Shown here: positions 1 to 9,006 of the stretch, piece by piece
Layout of the letters: each line of letters opens with the position of its first letter
Position numbering within the stretch: the first letter of the stretch is position 1
Assembly: GCA_902774245.1 (NCBI GenBank)
Contig: CACYHQ010000003.1
Span: forward strand, 62,001 to 126,000
Source: an uncultured bacterium
GTDB lineage: Bacteria > Verrucomicrobiota > Lentisphaeria > Victivallales > UBA1829
DNA: 64,000 bases
Reading direction: 5' to 3'
Program-made: the position numbers and the translations under genes
Notes under the pieces: model-generated
What the model saw: only the letters and a program-made list of their open reading frames with translations
What the model was told of the DNA's origin: nothing
The model's database searches: none

Positions 1-732
1 GTAAAGATCGCCCGGATCGCGCACGGCGAGTTCGTGGACGAGCGGGACATCATGGCAATCGAAGAAAAGGCGTTATCGTTCGCGAAGAAACGCCTCGCCG
101 AAGGGAAATCCCCGTTCTTCAACGGAGACGCGGCAGACGAGGCACTGCGGAACGTCAACGCCAATTCGGAAGCGTTCGCACAACTGGCCGAGGCACAGAC
201 GCGGCTCGTTCAACTCCAATCCGAACAAAGCCAGTACGCCGAATCCCTGAAAGCGGCGCAACAGGCGAACGAGGACGCGCGGAAGGGGTACGTGTTCGAC
301 AAGAGCGGTGCAGTTCTCCGGCGGAAGACGGAAGAAGAACTTCGTCTCGAACAGGCGAAAGAGATCGAGGCGGCGCGGAAGCGGGTGGCCGAAACGCAGT
401 CCGGCACACAGGAACGGCTGAACGCGGAAGCGGAACTGACGCGGCTCGAAATCGAAGCGTACAACATGCGGAAGAAGAGCAACACGGCGGCCATGCTGAA
501 CGAAGCGAGAACGAACAACAGCCGCATGGTCCAGGGGATCGAAGCGCGGAGCGCGGCGGCAATGGCACTGCAAGCGCGAACCTTCCGGCGCGACGAAAGC
601 GAGACGGCGATCCTGAAAGACACGAAGGACGTGAACACGGACATCCGCAGCATCGTCCAGAACATCTTCACGTCCGCGAACGACTTCCGCGCCATGTTCA
701 GCGACATCAACAACAAACTCCAATCCGTATAA
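1..732 (+). CDS. Tape-measure-like coiled-coil tail protein, C-terminal part
   Basis: The frame is open from base 1, so the true start lies outside the window and 243 residues are visible. The sequence is rich in Ala, Glu, Arg and Gln with long helical, coiled-coil character, and contains heptad-like stretches between about residues 60 and 190. It ends just before two fibre genes. Length and composition fit the end of a tail tape measure protein, which sets tail length inside the tube. Against this, the tail chaperones that normally precede a tape measure are 21 kb away, though that could follow from where the circular phage map opened on integration. A minor tail or virion-internal protein is the alternative. 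Confidence 0.5.
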   Translation, partial: VKIARIAHGEFVDERDIMAIEEKALSFAKKRLAEGKSPFFNGDAADEALRNVNANSEAFAQLAEAQTRLVQLQSEQSQYAESLKAAQQANEDARKGYVFDKSGAVLRRKTEEELRLEQAKEIEAARKRVAETQSGTQERLNAEAELTRLEIEAYNMRKKSNTAAMLNEARTNNSRMVQGIEARSAAAMALQARTFRRDESETAILKDTKDVNTDIRSIVQNIFTSANDFRAMFSDINNKLQSV

Positions 733-764
733 ACAAACCACAACACGAAACAGGAGACAAAAAC

Positions 765-2543
765 ATGCTGAAACTTCTCTTCGACGTAACAGAGAACAGA
801 TGGTACGACGCATACGGAAGCGGATTTCCGTCCGACCGTCCCCAAATCCCCTACGGCAACTCGGAGCGTGTCGAAATCCAACTCTTTTCCCATGTCGGGG
901 AAACGAACGCCTACGGCGGCGAGATCGAGCCGTCCGCCGGAAACGGCTGGATCAGATACACGGGGTATGCGAACGTGAGCAACGTGGGCGCGATCCTCGC
1001 CACCGACAACAACTTCCTCCACTGGATGAAAGGGACGCTGAACGAAGCCCTGTCCTCCGCAGCGGAGAACGCAACGGTGAACATCAAGACCAGCGCGAGC
1101 ATCGAAGACATCCCGCCCGCCGGAACTCTTTACGTTTACGGAACGGGAACGACCGCCGCGCTCGACTACAAAGCCCGCATCCAGAACGGCTCCGGCATCG
1201 TCCAGTTCGTTTTCGCCGCGGGGAACGACCTCGAAGGGAACACCTATCCGGCCGCTTCGGCTGTTGACATCCCGGAAGCCCTGTACGCCCAGGCGGAGAT
1301 GAACGCCACGCTGTCCGACAAGAACACTGGCAGATTCGTGTTCGATTTTGTCTGCTACAGCGAAAAGCTCCGGAACAAGATGCAATACAACAGCATTTCG
1401 ATTCTGGACGACTGCAAGGGGCTTGAACTGACGGTGTTCACGACCAACTCGAACGCCGGAGCGAACGTGGTCGCGGTCATCAACCGTTTCCGCTGCGCGT
1501 CCTTCCGCATCGCCGGGGGAATCGCCGACCTCGGAAACGGCGTTCCTCCTTCCGCGCCGCAGGAATCCGCGCTGAAAGCGATCCTGAACGCCTACATCGA
1601 GGGCGGCATGGACGTGCAATGCGCGACCGGAGATGAGATCACGGAACAGACGGTGTGGATCGACTACGCCGACATCGAGGATTTCCAGTCCCTCCGGTGG
1701 TTCAGATTCCGCATCAAGAACGGCGGTTCGGAATGGAGCGACGCCGTTCCGCTGATTGTCGGTCCGCAGGGCATCCAGGGCATCCAAGGTCCGCAGGGCG
1801 AACAGGGCATTCAGGGCATCCAAGGCATCCAAGGCCCGCAGGGCATTCCGGGGCAAAGCGTCTATCCGTATATCGCCTATGCGAGCAACGACCAGGGAGC
1901 GGATTTCACGCTCACGTGGAGCGACGGCACGGGCGACCATGCGCTGAAATACACGGCGTTTCTGCTTTCGACCGTCCAGATCGCCACGCCGACCGCGAGC
2001 GACTTCGCCGGGCTGTGGGTGCGGTTCGGAGGACTCGACCTGCTGCCGTACTGGGAACCGGAAGGACAGCCGACCGCAAGCGTTGATTGGGACAACATCG
2101 AAAACAAGCCTGACGAGTTCCCGCCGGAAGACCACACGCACACGGTTTCCGAACTGACCGACAAGGCACGGAACACGAAGACAGCGGCGGCGAACCCGCA
2201 GACGCTGTACCTCGACAAAGACATCATCGAGAACACGACCACGGTTTCCGGCTCCACGCTTTCCATCGACTTCACAACGATCAAGGACGCAAAGGGCGTC
2301 AACTATCTGCTGAAAGACGGAGACGTGTTCACGTGGGAATACTGGGTCAAGGCATCCGCCGACATCTCCACGATCTCGACCGGATCGAACATGGTCCCGC
2401 TTCCGAACTTCCCGTCCAGCCTGCCGCGCATCGGCAGCGCGACCACGCGGCACGTGTTCACGATCCGCGCCGTCTACAAGAGCGGCGCGACCAACAACAT
2501 GAAACTGCTTGTGAACTACGCCTACAGCGACAACGCCGTGTAA
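765..2543 (+). CDS. Collagen-like tail fibre protein
   Basis: 592 residues. Residues about 332-364 form a Gly-X-Y run built on GPQGIQG and GIQGIQG units, the collagen-like triple-helix motif common in phage fibres. Shortly after comes a WDNIENKP element with a DHTHTVSEL segment, typical of receptor-binding tail fibres. The N-terminal 330 residues are not recognised and may attach to the tail. It follows the tape-measure-like gene by 32 bases, with AGGAGA before the ATG, and precedes the strand-loop-strand repeat protein by 11 bases, so the two are probably co-transcribed. Likely role: trimeric fibre or fibre shaft at the tail tip. Confidence 0.75.
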   Translation: MLKLLFDVTENRWYDAYGSGFPSDRPQIPYGNSERVEIQLFSHVGETNAYGGEIEPSAGNGWIRYTGYANVSNVGAILATDNNFLHWMKGTLNEALSSAAENATVNIKTSASIEDIPPAGTLYVYGTGTTAALDYKARIQNGSGIVQFVFAAGNDLEGNTYPAASAVDIPEALYAQAEMNATLSDKNTGRFVFDFVCYSEKLRNKMQYNSISILDDCKGLELTVFTTNSNAGANVVAVINRFRCASFRIAGGIADLGNGVPPSAPQESALKAILNAYIEGGMDVQCATGDEITEQTVWIDYADIEDFQSLRWFRFRIKNGGSEWSDAVPLIVGPQGIQGIQGPQGEQGIQGIQGIQGPQGIPGQSVYPYIAYASNDQGADFTLTWSDGTGDHALKYTAFLLSTVQIATPTASDFAGLWVRFGGLDLLPYWEPEGQPTASVDWDNIENKPDEFPPEDHTHTVSELTDKARNTKTAAANPQTLYLDKDIIENTTTVSGSTLSIDFTTIKDAKGVNYLLKDGDVFTWEYWVKASADISTISTGSNMVPLPNFPSSLPRIGSATTRHVFTIRAVYKSGATNNMKLLVNYAYSDNAV

Positions 2544-2554
2544 GGAGACAGGAA

Positions 2555-3475
2555 ATGTCGAACATTCCTTACCGATTCAATCCCGTCATAATCCCGCTGA
2601 ACGTAACCAGCGGGATCAACGGAGTGTTTGTGTTCAATGCGAACGGAGCGCCCGTTTCCAGCGGAAACAAAATGTCCGGCGCATACCTCGGCATCAACGA
2701 CCGCAAGACCATGTGCGTATATTCCGGCGGGATCACAAAGGGAACGGTCATCTCATCCGGCGGAAGCCTGACCGTCTCCGGCAGCGGAAGCGCGGACAAT
2801 ACGACCGTGAACTACGGCGGCGCGGTCTTCGTTTCGAGCATGGGCAGCGCAAGCCGCGCGAACATTTCGAGCGGCGGAACGCTATGCGTCCTCTCCGGCG
2901 GACACGCGAGCAACCTGTATGTTTCGGCCGGTGGAAGCCTGACCGTTTCGAGCGGCGGAACATGCACGAGCCTCTGCGTTGAACACGCGAACTGTCTCAA
3001 TATGTCGAGCGCGTTCATCTACGGAGCGACCGTGAAAGCCGGGATGCTGACGCTTGACGAAGACAACCATGAAGAACCGCAATCCCGATTCTCCACCATT
3101 TCCGCAATCGGGGCGCAAATCATGGTTTCCAGCACGTGCAAGGTATATTCCATGTACGCCGAATCCGGCGGGTACATCCAGTTCATCGGCGGGGCATCTG
3201 CGGAAAACACCGTGGCGGCGAGTGGCGGAACCGTCCATTACAACATCAGCGGTTCAGGTATCGGTCTCGGCGTTTACAGCGGCGGAACAGCGGTCATCGC
3301 AAGCGGAGCGAAAGTTGAGCATACATTCGTCTTCCCCAACGGAAGCGCGGTGATCGAGAGCGGGGGAAGTTGCAGCGGCGGGATCGTTTCGAGCGGCGGG
3401 ACGCTTATGATTTCCGCCGGGGGATCGGCAACCAACATCACGTCCGCGCCCGGTGCGGTCATCATCCAGGGCTGA
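2555..3475 (+). CDS. Strand-loop-strand (AIDA-type) repeat fibre protein
   Basis: 306 residues. I chose the ATG at 2555 because TAAGGAGA lies just upstream and the longer frame before it overlaps the previous gene. The protein is made of irregular repeats of about 18-20 residues centred on SGG: I count 11 SGG triplets, in contexts such as ISSGGTL, TVSSGGT and VYSGGTAVI. This is the pattern of autotransporter strand-loop-strand repeats (AIDA-I, TibA), which form a beta-helix and are the known targets of TibC/AAH-type O-heptosyltransferases. It has no signal peptide and no beta-barrel, so it is not an autotransporter. By position it is a virion fibre. A matching heptosyltransferase gene lies at 16065 in the same prophage. 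Confidence 0.72.
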   Translation: MSNIPYRFNPVIIPLNVTSGINGVFVFNANGAPVSSGNKMSGAYLGINDRKTMCVYSGGITKGTVISSGGSLTVSGSGSADNTTVNYGGAVFVSSMGSASRANISSGGTLCVLSGGHASNLYVSAGGSLTVSSGGTCTSLCVEHANCLNMSSAFIYGATVKAGMLTLDEDNHEEPQSRFSTISAIGAQIMVSSTCKVYSMYAESGGYIQFIGGASAENTVAASGGTVHYNISGSGIGLGVYSGGTAVIASGAKVEHTFVFPNGSAVIESGGSCSGGIVSSGGTLMISAGGSATNITSAPGAVIIQG

Positions 3476-3500
3476 CAACGAAGAAAGGGCAAGAAAAGCC

Positions 3501-5027
3501 ATGAAACAAGACAATACAACCGCAAACCTTCTGTCGTTCACGTGCGACGACTACGATTTCTTCGCGAAGAAATGGAAACGCTGCCGCGACGTGTACGCGG
3601 GGAGCGACAAGATCAAGGAAAAAACCGAAACGTACCTTCCGAAAAGCCGCTGGCATCGGAACAGCGGGAAGGAAGGGGAACAGGACTACAACGACTACCG
3701 CGAACGCGCGGTATTCTACAGCTACATGCGCGACGCGGTGGAAACGTGCCTGGGAATCCTCAAAAAGGGCGAACCGACCGTCAAACTGCCGAAAGCAATC
3801 GCATTCATGGAGCAGTCCGCGACGATCTACCACGACGGGCTGACCGCGCTGAAAGCGAAACTCGACAAGTTGATCCTGATTACCGGGTGCGCGGGGCTTC
3901 AACTGGAAGTGAACGCGAACCCCGGCAACACGGCGGATTCGCCGGATTTCTACATCAACATCTGGCAGCCGGAAAGCATCAAAGACAAGGTTTTCGAGAT
4001 CGACCCGAAGACAGGGGAATCGTTCGCGCGGCTGGTTCTGCTTGACGAAAGCGATTATGTCTTCAACAAGGAATCGAAGCGGCGCGATTTCGTCTACAAA
4101 TGGCGCGTCCTGGGGCTTGACGAGCGGAACGAATACTACACGGCACTGCTGAAACCGGAGCAGTACGCGACGTTCGACCTCGACAATCCGACCATTGCGG
4201 CAGACCAGACGCAGCCGGATTTCGGGGAAGCCGTCTATCCCGAATATCGCGGGAATCGCATGAGCCGGATTCCGTTCACTTTCGTCAACGCGACCGACCT
4301 TTCCGGCGGGCATTACGACGATCCGCCTCTTTACGACCTGGTGGACCTGGTCCTCGCGCTGTATCGCGGAGACGCGGACTACCGTCAGACGCTCCATTTC
4401 ACGGCATCCGATTTCTACAAGCACACCGGGTGCAACGATCCGGCGCGTCAAAAGAAACTCTCCATCGGAGCGGGCGGGGTGGTGCATCTCGGCGACAACG
4501 AGGACATTTCCGTGGTGAGTTCCCCCGGCGGCGGGGCGAATCTCCAAAAGGCGAGCATGGACCAGCTTCACGCCCTCTGCCAGCAGCGGATTATGACGAT
4601 GCTCGACGTTGGGGCGAACCAGTCCGGCGCCGCCCTGGAGATCGTGCAAAACTCCAAATCGGCGCGGATCGAACCGATCAACCAGAACACCGGGAACGCA
4701 ATCGCGGAGCAACTGCGGTACGCGGCGGAATGGACCGGCATGGACCGCGAAAAGACGTACGACGAGGTAACTTTCGCGCCGTCGAAGATCGAGGACACTT
4801 CCATGGTGGCCGCGCAGCTTATCGCAATGTGGCACAGCATGACCGCCGAAAATCTCCCAGTGACGAAAGAAGACTTCCACACGCTTCTCCGCAAAGCGAA
4901 CATCACGCAGAACGACTTCGAGCAGAACCAGAAGACGCTCGAAATCGAACGCGCGGCGGACGAAGCGGCAGGCATCCGCACCGGATCGCGAACCCCGAAC
5001 CAGAACCCCAATGAACCCGGCGAATAA
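3501..5027 (+). CDS. Phage portal protein (DUF4055-like)
   Basis: 508 residues. The ATG at 3501 follows AAGAAAGGGC; an upstream in-frame extension overlaps the preceding gene and is less likely. The order of segments fits the DUF4055 portal family: an early RDVYAGSDKIK segment with KTETYLPKS, a YRERAVFYS helix, a central INIWQPESI strand, an IPFTFVNA segment and then a YRGDADYRQTLHF helix. The portal is the dodecameric ring at the capsid vertex through which DNA enters and leaves. Its stop codon overlaps the start of the next head gene (TAATG), giving tight coupling. In this prophage it is separated from the capsid gene by the fibre and DGR genes, which is an unusual order. Confidence 0.8.
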   Translation: MKQDNTTANLLSFTCDDYDFFAKKWKRCRDVYAGSDKIKEKTETYLPKSRWHRNSGKEGEQDYNDYRERAVFYSYMRDAVETCLGILKKGEPTVKLPKAIAFMEQSATIYHDGLTALKAKLDKLILITGCAGLQLEVNANPGNTADSPDFYINIWQPESIKDKVFEIDPKTGESFARLVLLDESDYVFNKESKRRDFVYKWRVLGLDERNEYYTALLKPEQYATFDLDNPTIAADQTQPDFGEAVYPEYRGNRMSRIPFTFVNATDLSGGHYDDPPLYDLVDLVLALYRGDADYRQTLHFTASDFYKHTGCNDPARQKKLSIGAGGVVHLGDNEDISVVSSPGGGANLQKASMDQLHALCQQRIMTMLDVGANQSGAALEIVQNSKSARIEPINQNTGNAIAEQLRYAAEWTGMDREKTYDEVTFAPSKIEDTSMVAAQLIAMWHSMTAENLPVTKEDFHTLLRKANITQNDFEQNQKTLEIERAADEAAGIRTGSRTPNQNPNEPGE

Positions 5028-6241
5028 TGGGAAAGAAGAAAACAGACCGAGAAACCGCCTATATCGCCGCAGAGCATCAAGCGAACCTGATGCGCCTCGC
5101 GGCGGCATGGGCCGCGGAACTTCGCGGAGACATGGAGATCACTGAAAGCGACCTGATCGGCAACCTCGCCGCGCTCCTTGAAGACTACCGGATCGGCGAC
5201 TACAGCGCGGAAGCCAAGAAGCAGTACCTCAAAATGAACGCGGAAATCCTGAAAATCCGCGCGAAGAGTTTTGCGGAAGCGGCAAACTACATGGCGCGCC
5301 AATGCGAACACCTCGCACAAAACGAGGCGAAATGGGCGGCGGCAATCGCCAAAAAGAACGGAGCGACCGGGCTGAAAAAGACGATCCGCGTGAACACAAT
5401 CGTGAAATACGCGACGGTCGAAGACGGCCAGACGATCAGCGAAAGCATTGATGCGGCGGCACAGGAAGACGCGAAACGGATTTCCGAAATCTGCCGCGAA
5501 GGGGTGCGGAAAAGCAAGTCCCTCGACGCAATCGTGAAAGAGATTCGCGGGACAAAGGAACTGGACTATTCGGACGGCGTTCTTGAAGCAACGCGAAGCG
5601 AAGCGGAAACGATAGCCCGGACGGGGTGCATGGGGATCGCAGACGAGGCGAAGATGCAATTCTACCTCGAAAACGCTGACGTGATCCGGGGCATCGAACA
5701 CGTGGCGACGCTTTCGGGGAACACCTGTCTTGTCTGCGGGAGCCTCGACGGCCACATCTGGAAGAACCCCGGCGAACTGGGCCAGGTCCCGAACCTTCCG
5801 ATCCATCCGAATTGCAGATGCGTCCATCTGCCAGTCACGGACATGCACGAGATCAACAGTTCCAAGCGTCCGGCAGAGGCGGAAAACTACTGGAAAGAAG
5901 CGGAACGCGCGTACAACGAAGACCACCCAGGCAAGAAGTTCGACGACCTCGCGCGAAGCACGAAACTCAAATACTACTACAAAGCCCAGAAGGATTATAC
6001 CGCCCGGACGGGCAAGCCAGCGTTCGACGAAGTGCCGCAGAACATGAGCTTTTCGGAATGGCTGAAAACGAAAGATTCCCGCTACATCGAATCCTACCTC
6101 GGAAAAACCAGGTATCTACTCTACACGAAAGGAGAACTGCCGCTCAACAGATTCATCAACCCAGCCACCAACACGCAGTTCACGATCAATGAACTGAAAC
6201 AACTCGACATCGAGGCGTTCAAACGCGCCGGACTTGTCTGA
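5027..6241 (+). CDS. Head morphogenesis protein (phage Mu gpF-like)
   Basis: 404 residues. The central part carries ARTGCMGIADEAK followed by TCLVCGSLDG and then PIHPNCRC, the Cys-x2-Cys ... His-Pro-Asn-Cys-Arg-Cys signature of Mu gpF-like minor head proteins. The N-terminal 200 residues are helical. The last 110 residues continue past the usual domain, with YYYKAQKDYTARTGK and a C-terminal basic part. The start overlaps the portal stop by one base. Members of the family work beside the portal during prohead assembly and may be ejected with DNA. The Cys/His set may bind a metal (inference). Confidence 0.78.
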   Translation: MGKKKTDRETAYIAAEHQANLMRLAAAWAAELRGDMEITESDLIGNLAALLEDYRIGDYSAEAKKQYLKMNAEILKIRAKSFAEAANYMARQCEHLAQNEAKWAAAIAKKNGATGLKKTIRVNTIVKYATVEDGQTISESIDAAAQEDAKRISEICREGVRKSKSLDAIVKEIRGTKELDYSDGVLEATRSEAETIARTGCMGIADEAKMQFYLENADVIRGIEHVATLSGNTCLVCGSLDGHIWKNPGELGQVPNLPIHPNCRCVHLPVTDMHEINSSKRPAEAENYWKEAERAYNEDHPGKKFDDLARSTKLKYYYKAQKDYTARTGKPAFDEVPQNMSFSEWLKTKDSRYIESYLGKTRYLLYTKGELPLNRFINPATNTQFTINELKQLDIEAFKRAGLV

Positions 6242-6264
6242 ACAACACCAAAAGGAAACCCAAC

Positions 6265-6909
6265 ATGCCTCAAACTCAAACAGACGCAACGCGCGTACAG
6301 TTCTGGGCGGGGACGCGGGCGGAGTTCGCCGCAATCGAAGTAAAGCAAAGCAACTGGCTTTATTTCATCACGGACGAAAATCTGCTGTACCGCGGCAGCC
6401 AGCCGTTCGCCCAGGACATCGAAAAACTGCTGTGCTTCGCGGGCAACGCTCCGGCGACCGCAAGCATCGGACAACGGTATTTCAACAGCACCAACAAGAA
6501 AATCTACACTTACGGCGCGTCCGGGTGGGGAATCCCCGAAGACCCGGCGGCGAACCACGTGTATTTCAACCTCGAAACGTCCAATCTCTACACGTGGGGC
6601 GGAAACACCATGCTCAACATGTCGTCCACAGGGAGCATCGTGGTACAGACGACCTCGCAGAGAACGGCGTACATCCCGGCAATCGGCGCGATCATCTACG
6701 ACAGCACAGACGGCAACGTGTACGTCGGAGACGGCACGACAGCGGGCGGCGTGATCGTGAACAGCGACCTCTACACAACGGTCGCCGCGCTCGCGGTCCA
6801 GGTCCAGTACATCATCGACAACAACGTGCCGGTCCAAGGGACCTACGCCTGTGGCGAGTGGACGGACGAATACGACAACGTGCTTCAATTCGGAGCATGG
6901 ACGGATTAA
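6265..6909 (+). CDS. Structural protein with Mtd-N-like motif
   Basis: 214 residues, not matched to a named family. It opens with TRVQFWAGTRAEFAAI and later has YVGDGTTAGGVIV. These resemble the start and the GDGTTxGG turn of the N-terminal domain of major tropism determinant (Mtd) proteins, which sits at the virion end of receptor-binding proteins. The following gene, the DGR variable protein, has the same turn near its N-terminus. The spacing of about 45 bases and same strand suggest the two are expressed together. It may be an adaptor or chaperone-like partner of the variable protein (inference). Confidence 0.5.
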   Translation: MPQTQTDATRVQFWAGTRAEFAAIEVKQSNWLYFITDENLLYRGSQPFAQDIEKLLCFAGNAPATASIGQRYFNSTNKKIYTYGASGWGIPEDPAANHVYFNLETSNLYTWGGNTMLNMSSTGSIVVQTTSQRTAYIPAIGAIIYDSTDGNVYVGDGTTAGGVIVNSDLYTTVAALAVQVQYIIDNNVPVQGTYACGEWTDEYDNVLQFGAWTD

Positions 6910-6954
6910 CAACAACCACCCAAAAACATACAACAACAAAAGGAACAAAACAAT

Positions 6955-8823
6955 ATGTCGAAATTAATTGCACCTGTTTCCACCAACGACGCCTATCTTG
7001 ACGGGAGAACCCCCGCAAAGGGCGAACTGATCGTCACCAAAGCCGGAAAACTCCGTTTCGGCGACGGCGCGACCAAAGGCGGCGTCGAAGTGTGGCCGAA
7101 CAAACTCGGCGAAGCCTACGTCTACGGCGCGAAGAAAGACACGGAAGTGTCGAACCCCAGCACGTCCATGCAGCGGATCGTGCTTTCCACGGACGGCGAG
7201 ACGATCCAGAACGTCGATTCGTTCACGCAACTGCCCTGCCACGATCTGCGGAGATGCGTCCAGGCGTGGAACTCTTCGAGCAACAAACGCGAAGTCCAAT
7301 ATTACCTCAACGCTGGCAACAGCAACCTGAAAGCGACAGGCGGCGCGGCAGACCTCACGGGCGGAGACGGCGACGTCATGGTGGAAGCCCCGGTCGGCCA
7401 CTACCGCCTCATCAAGGAAACGGATTCCGTCACCGGCCATGCCGTTTACAAAAAACTGATCTCGGACAAGCCCTTCCCGAACTCTTCGCCGTTCCCGGCG
7501 TTCTACATCTCCTACGGCGGCGACACGCTTCAAAAGCAGTACGTCGGGGCATTCCAAGGCGCGATCCTCGACAACGTGTTCCGCTCCGTGGCCGGAGTGA
7601 AGCCCACCGTCAGTCAAACCCGCGCAACGTTCCGCTCCAAGGCTGTTGCCGGACACGCAACGCTCTGCAACTGGCTGATGAAAGTGTGGTTCGGATGGCT
7701 GATCGAAATCGAGTTCGCCAACACCGATGTGCAGGCGGCTGTTTCCCTCGGTTTCTCCGAACTTTCCGCGTATGATTACGCATACGTCCGCAAGAGCGGA
7801 CGGACGGCGGCACTCGGCAACGCCACGGGCGAGATCATCGCAGACAGCGAAGCCCCGACGATCACGGCGCAGAACCAGGTGTTCACGCGGCATCCGGCGA
7901 GCGACAGCGGTTCCGCCTACGCCTGGGAAGACGGCGCGGTGTTCGTCTACACCAACAGCGCAACACCGGCGGTCGGCGACACGGCGTATTCCGACACCGG
8001 GCTTGCCACGTCCTACGGTTCGATCAGCGAGAAGACGGATGCCGGGGAAGATTACGACCTCGAAGGGCATTGGCAGAACGGCGCGACCAAGGTGGTCGCC
8101 ATGTCCTATCGCGGCGTGGAAAACCTCTGGGGCAACATCTGGGAAAACGATGACGGCATCCAAAAGTACCAGATCAAGTCCGAAGCGGACATCTACTGTA
8201 CGGAAAACAGCGTCTCCGTCAAGTACGACCGCCACCCGGACAACGACCACAAGATCAGTTCCTCGCCGGACGTATGGGCTTACGCCTGGTACAACGCCAC
8301 GACCGAAACCACGATTTTCACGGCGGACGAACACCCCAGCGCGAACGCGGCGACCTACAGCGACAATACGCTGACGACCAACCGCAATCTCCCCGTCACG
8401 TCCTACGACGACGATTTCCGCGAAAGCGGATTCTGGTTCACCACGGACATCAACCAGTATTCGCAACTGGATTCCGACAAGGGGTACGGAGCGGAAAACG
8501 CGCCGTTCCCGGCGACCGGGTACACCGGAGCGAACATTATGTGGGTCAGCCACGCATGGCCGAAAGCGGGCGGTTACATTCGCGGGTACGATCCGCTCAC
8601 GTACTTCCCGACAAACCTTTCCGGCGGGAGCGCAACCACGTATCTTGCAGACTACTTCTACAACGATACTGCTACTGGCGCTCGGCTCGTTCTTCGCGGC
8701 GGCGGCCCGTATGGCGGTCGGTACGTGGGCGTGTTCTACGTCCTCGTGTATAGCGCTCTGGCGTACACGTGGGCGACTTTCGGGGCGCGCTTGGCTGCCG
8801 TCGAGCAAACGCAAGCCGCATAA
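6955..8823 (+). CDS. DGR variable protein, C-type-lectin-like receptor-binding fibre
   Basis: 622 residues. The N-terminus carries KGELIVTKAGKLRFGDGATKGG, written here as two overlapping motifs: KGELIVT and RFGDGATKGG, similar to the Mtd N-domain. The C-terminal half has YRGVENLWGNIWEN and ends in GARLVLRGG ... FGARL, the layout of the formylglycine-enzyme/C-type-lectin fold used by DGR targets. Residues 575-614 are encoded by the variable repeat VR. Compared with the template, nine AAY codons (584, 586, 587, 590, 597, 599, 600, 604, 608) have become Gly, Tyr, Gly, Tyr, Leu, Tyr, Ser, Tyr and Thr, so a cluster of solvent-facing binding residues has been rewritten. The gene should encode the tip that recognises the host surface. 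Confidence 0.93.
   Translation: MSKLIAPVSTNDAYLDGRTPAKGELIVTKAGKLRFGDGATKGGVEVWPNKLGEAYVYGAKKDTEVSNPSTSMQRIVLSTDGETIQNVDSFTQLPCHDLRRCVQAWNSSSNKREVQYYLNAGNSNLKATGGAADLTGGDGDVMVEAPVGHYRLIKETDSVTGHAVYKKLISDKPFPNSSPFPAFYISYGGDTLQKQYVGAFQGAILDNVFRSVAGVKPTVSQTRATFRSKAVAGHATLCNWLMKVWFGWLIEIEFANTDVQAAVSLGFSELSAYDYAYVRKSGRTAALGNATGEIIADSEAPTITAQNQVFTRHPASDSGSAYAWEDGAVFVYTNSATPAVGDTAYSDTGLATSYGSISEKTDAGEDYDLEGHWQNGATKVVAMSYRGVENLWGNIWENDDGIQKYQIKSEADIYCTENSVSVKYDRHPDNDHKISSSPDVWAYAWYNATTETTIFTADEHPSANAATYSDNTLTTNRNLPVTSYDDDFRESGFWFTTDINQYSQLDSDKGYGAENAPFPATGYTGANIMWVSHAWPKAGGYIRGYDPLTYFPTNLSGGSATTYLADYFYNDTATGARLVLRGGGPYGGRYVGVFYVLVYSALAYTWATFGARLAAVEQTQAA
8678..8795 (+). repeat. DGR variable repeat (VR)
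   Basis: This 118-base stretch at the end of the variable-protein gene aligns without gaps to 9009-9126. There are 17 differences and every one falls where the template has A (7 become G, 7 become T, 3 become C); 8 of the 25 template adenines are unchanged. The last 15 bases (8781-8795) are identical, GC-rich and adenine-free in the template, and are the natural candidate for the initiation-of-mutagenic-homing element. Similarity may run on to 8801, where five further mismatches are again all at template adenines. Confidence 0.97.
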
Positions 8824-8848
8824 CGCGGACGGTCGGACGAGGGGCGCA

Positions 8849-8980
8849 ATGCGTCAAAAACGTCATGCACGTTCGGCACGCAGAAACGCCCTTCGCAACA
8901 CGAAAACGAGAACGAAAACGGCTGAACAACGCCGCCGAAAAGCGGCGTTTTCAGCCGGAAACCGGAGACTAAAAGAGTAA
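8849..8980 (+). CDS. Possible very basic 43-residue peptide
   Basis: An ATG with a weak AGGGG upstream opens a 43-codon frame, rich in Arg and Lys, between VR and TR. Its position is that of a DGR accessory gene (avd), but Avd proteins are about 120-130 residues and form a four-helix bundle, so it is not a normal Avd. The frame spans a strong hairpin, which argues that this DNA may be non-coding. Reported only as a possibility. Confidence 0.15.
   Translation: MRQKRHARSARRNALRNTKTRTKTAEQRRRKAAFSAGNRRLKE
8919..8957 (+). other. Strong hairpin between VR and TR
   Basis: Arms 8919-8935 and 8942-8957 pair over 16 base pairs with a single bulged C, around a six-base loop. There is no following T-run, so it is not an ordinary terminator. 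Hairpins or cruciforms downstream of VR help target recognition in some DGRs, but those sit only a few bases past VR and this one is about 120 bases away. Its function is unknown. Confidence 0.55.
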
Positions 8981-9006
8981 ACAAAACGGCGTTTTGTGCC
9001 TTTTTT
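8981..9006 (+). terminator. Hairpin plus T6 directly before TR
   Basis: ACAAAAC (8981-8987) pairs with GTTTTGT (8991-8997) around GGC, and TTTTTT follows at 9001-9006. This has the form of a Rho-independent terminator for the variable-protein transcript. TR begins two bases after the T-run, so this element may instead mark the 5' edge of the template RNA or set how much read-through reaches it. Confidence 0.5.

Noticed and set aside
8645..8980. 111-codon frame across the end of the variable protein as a candidate Avd
   Set aside because: Most of it overlaps VR in another frame and the product has no four-helix character.
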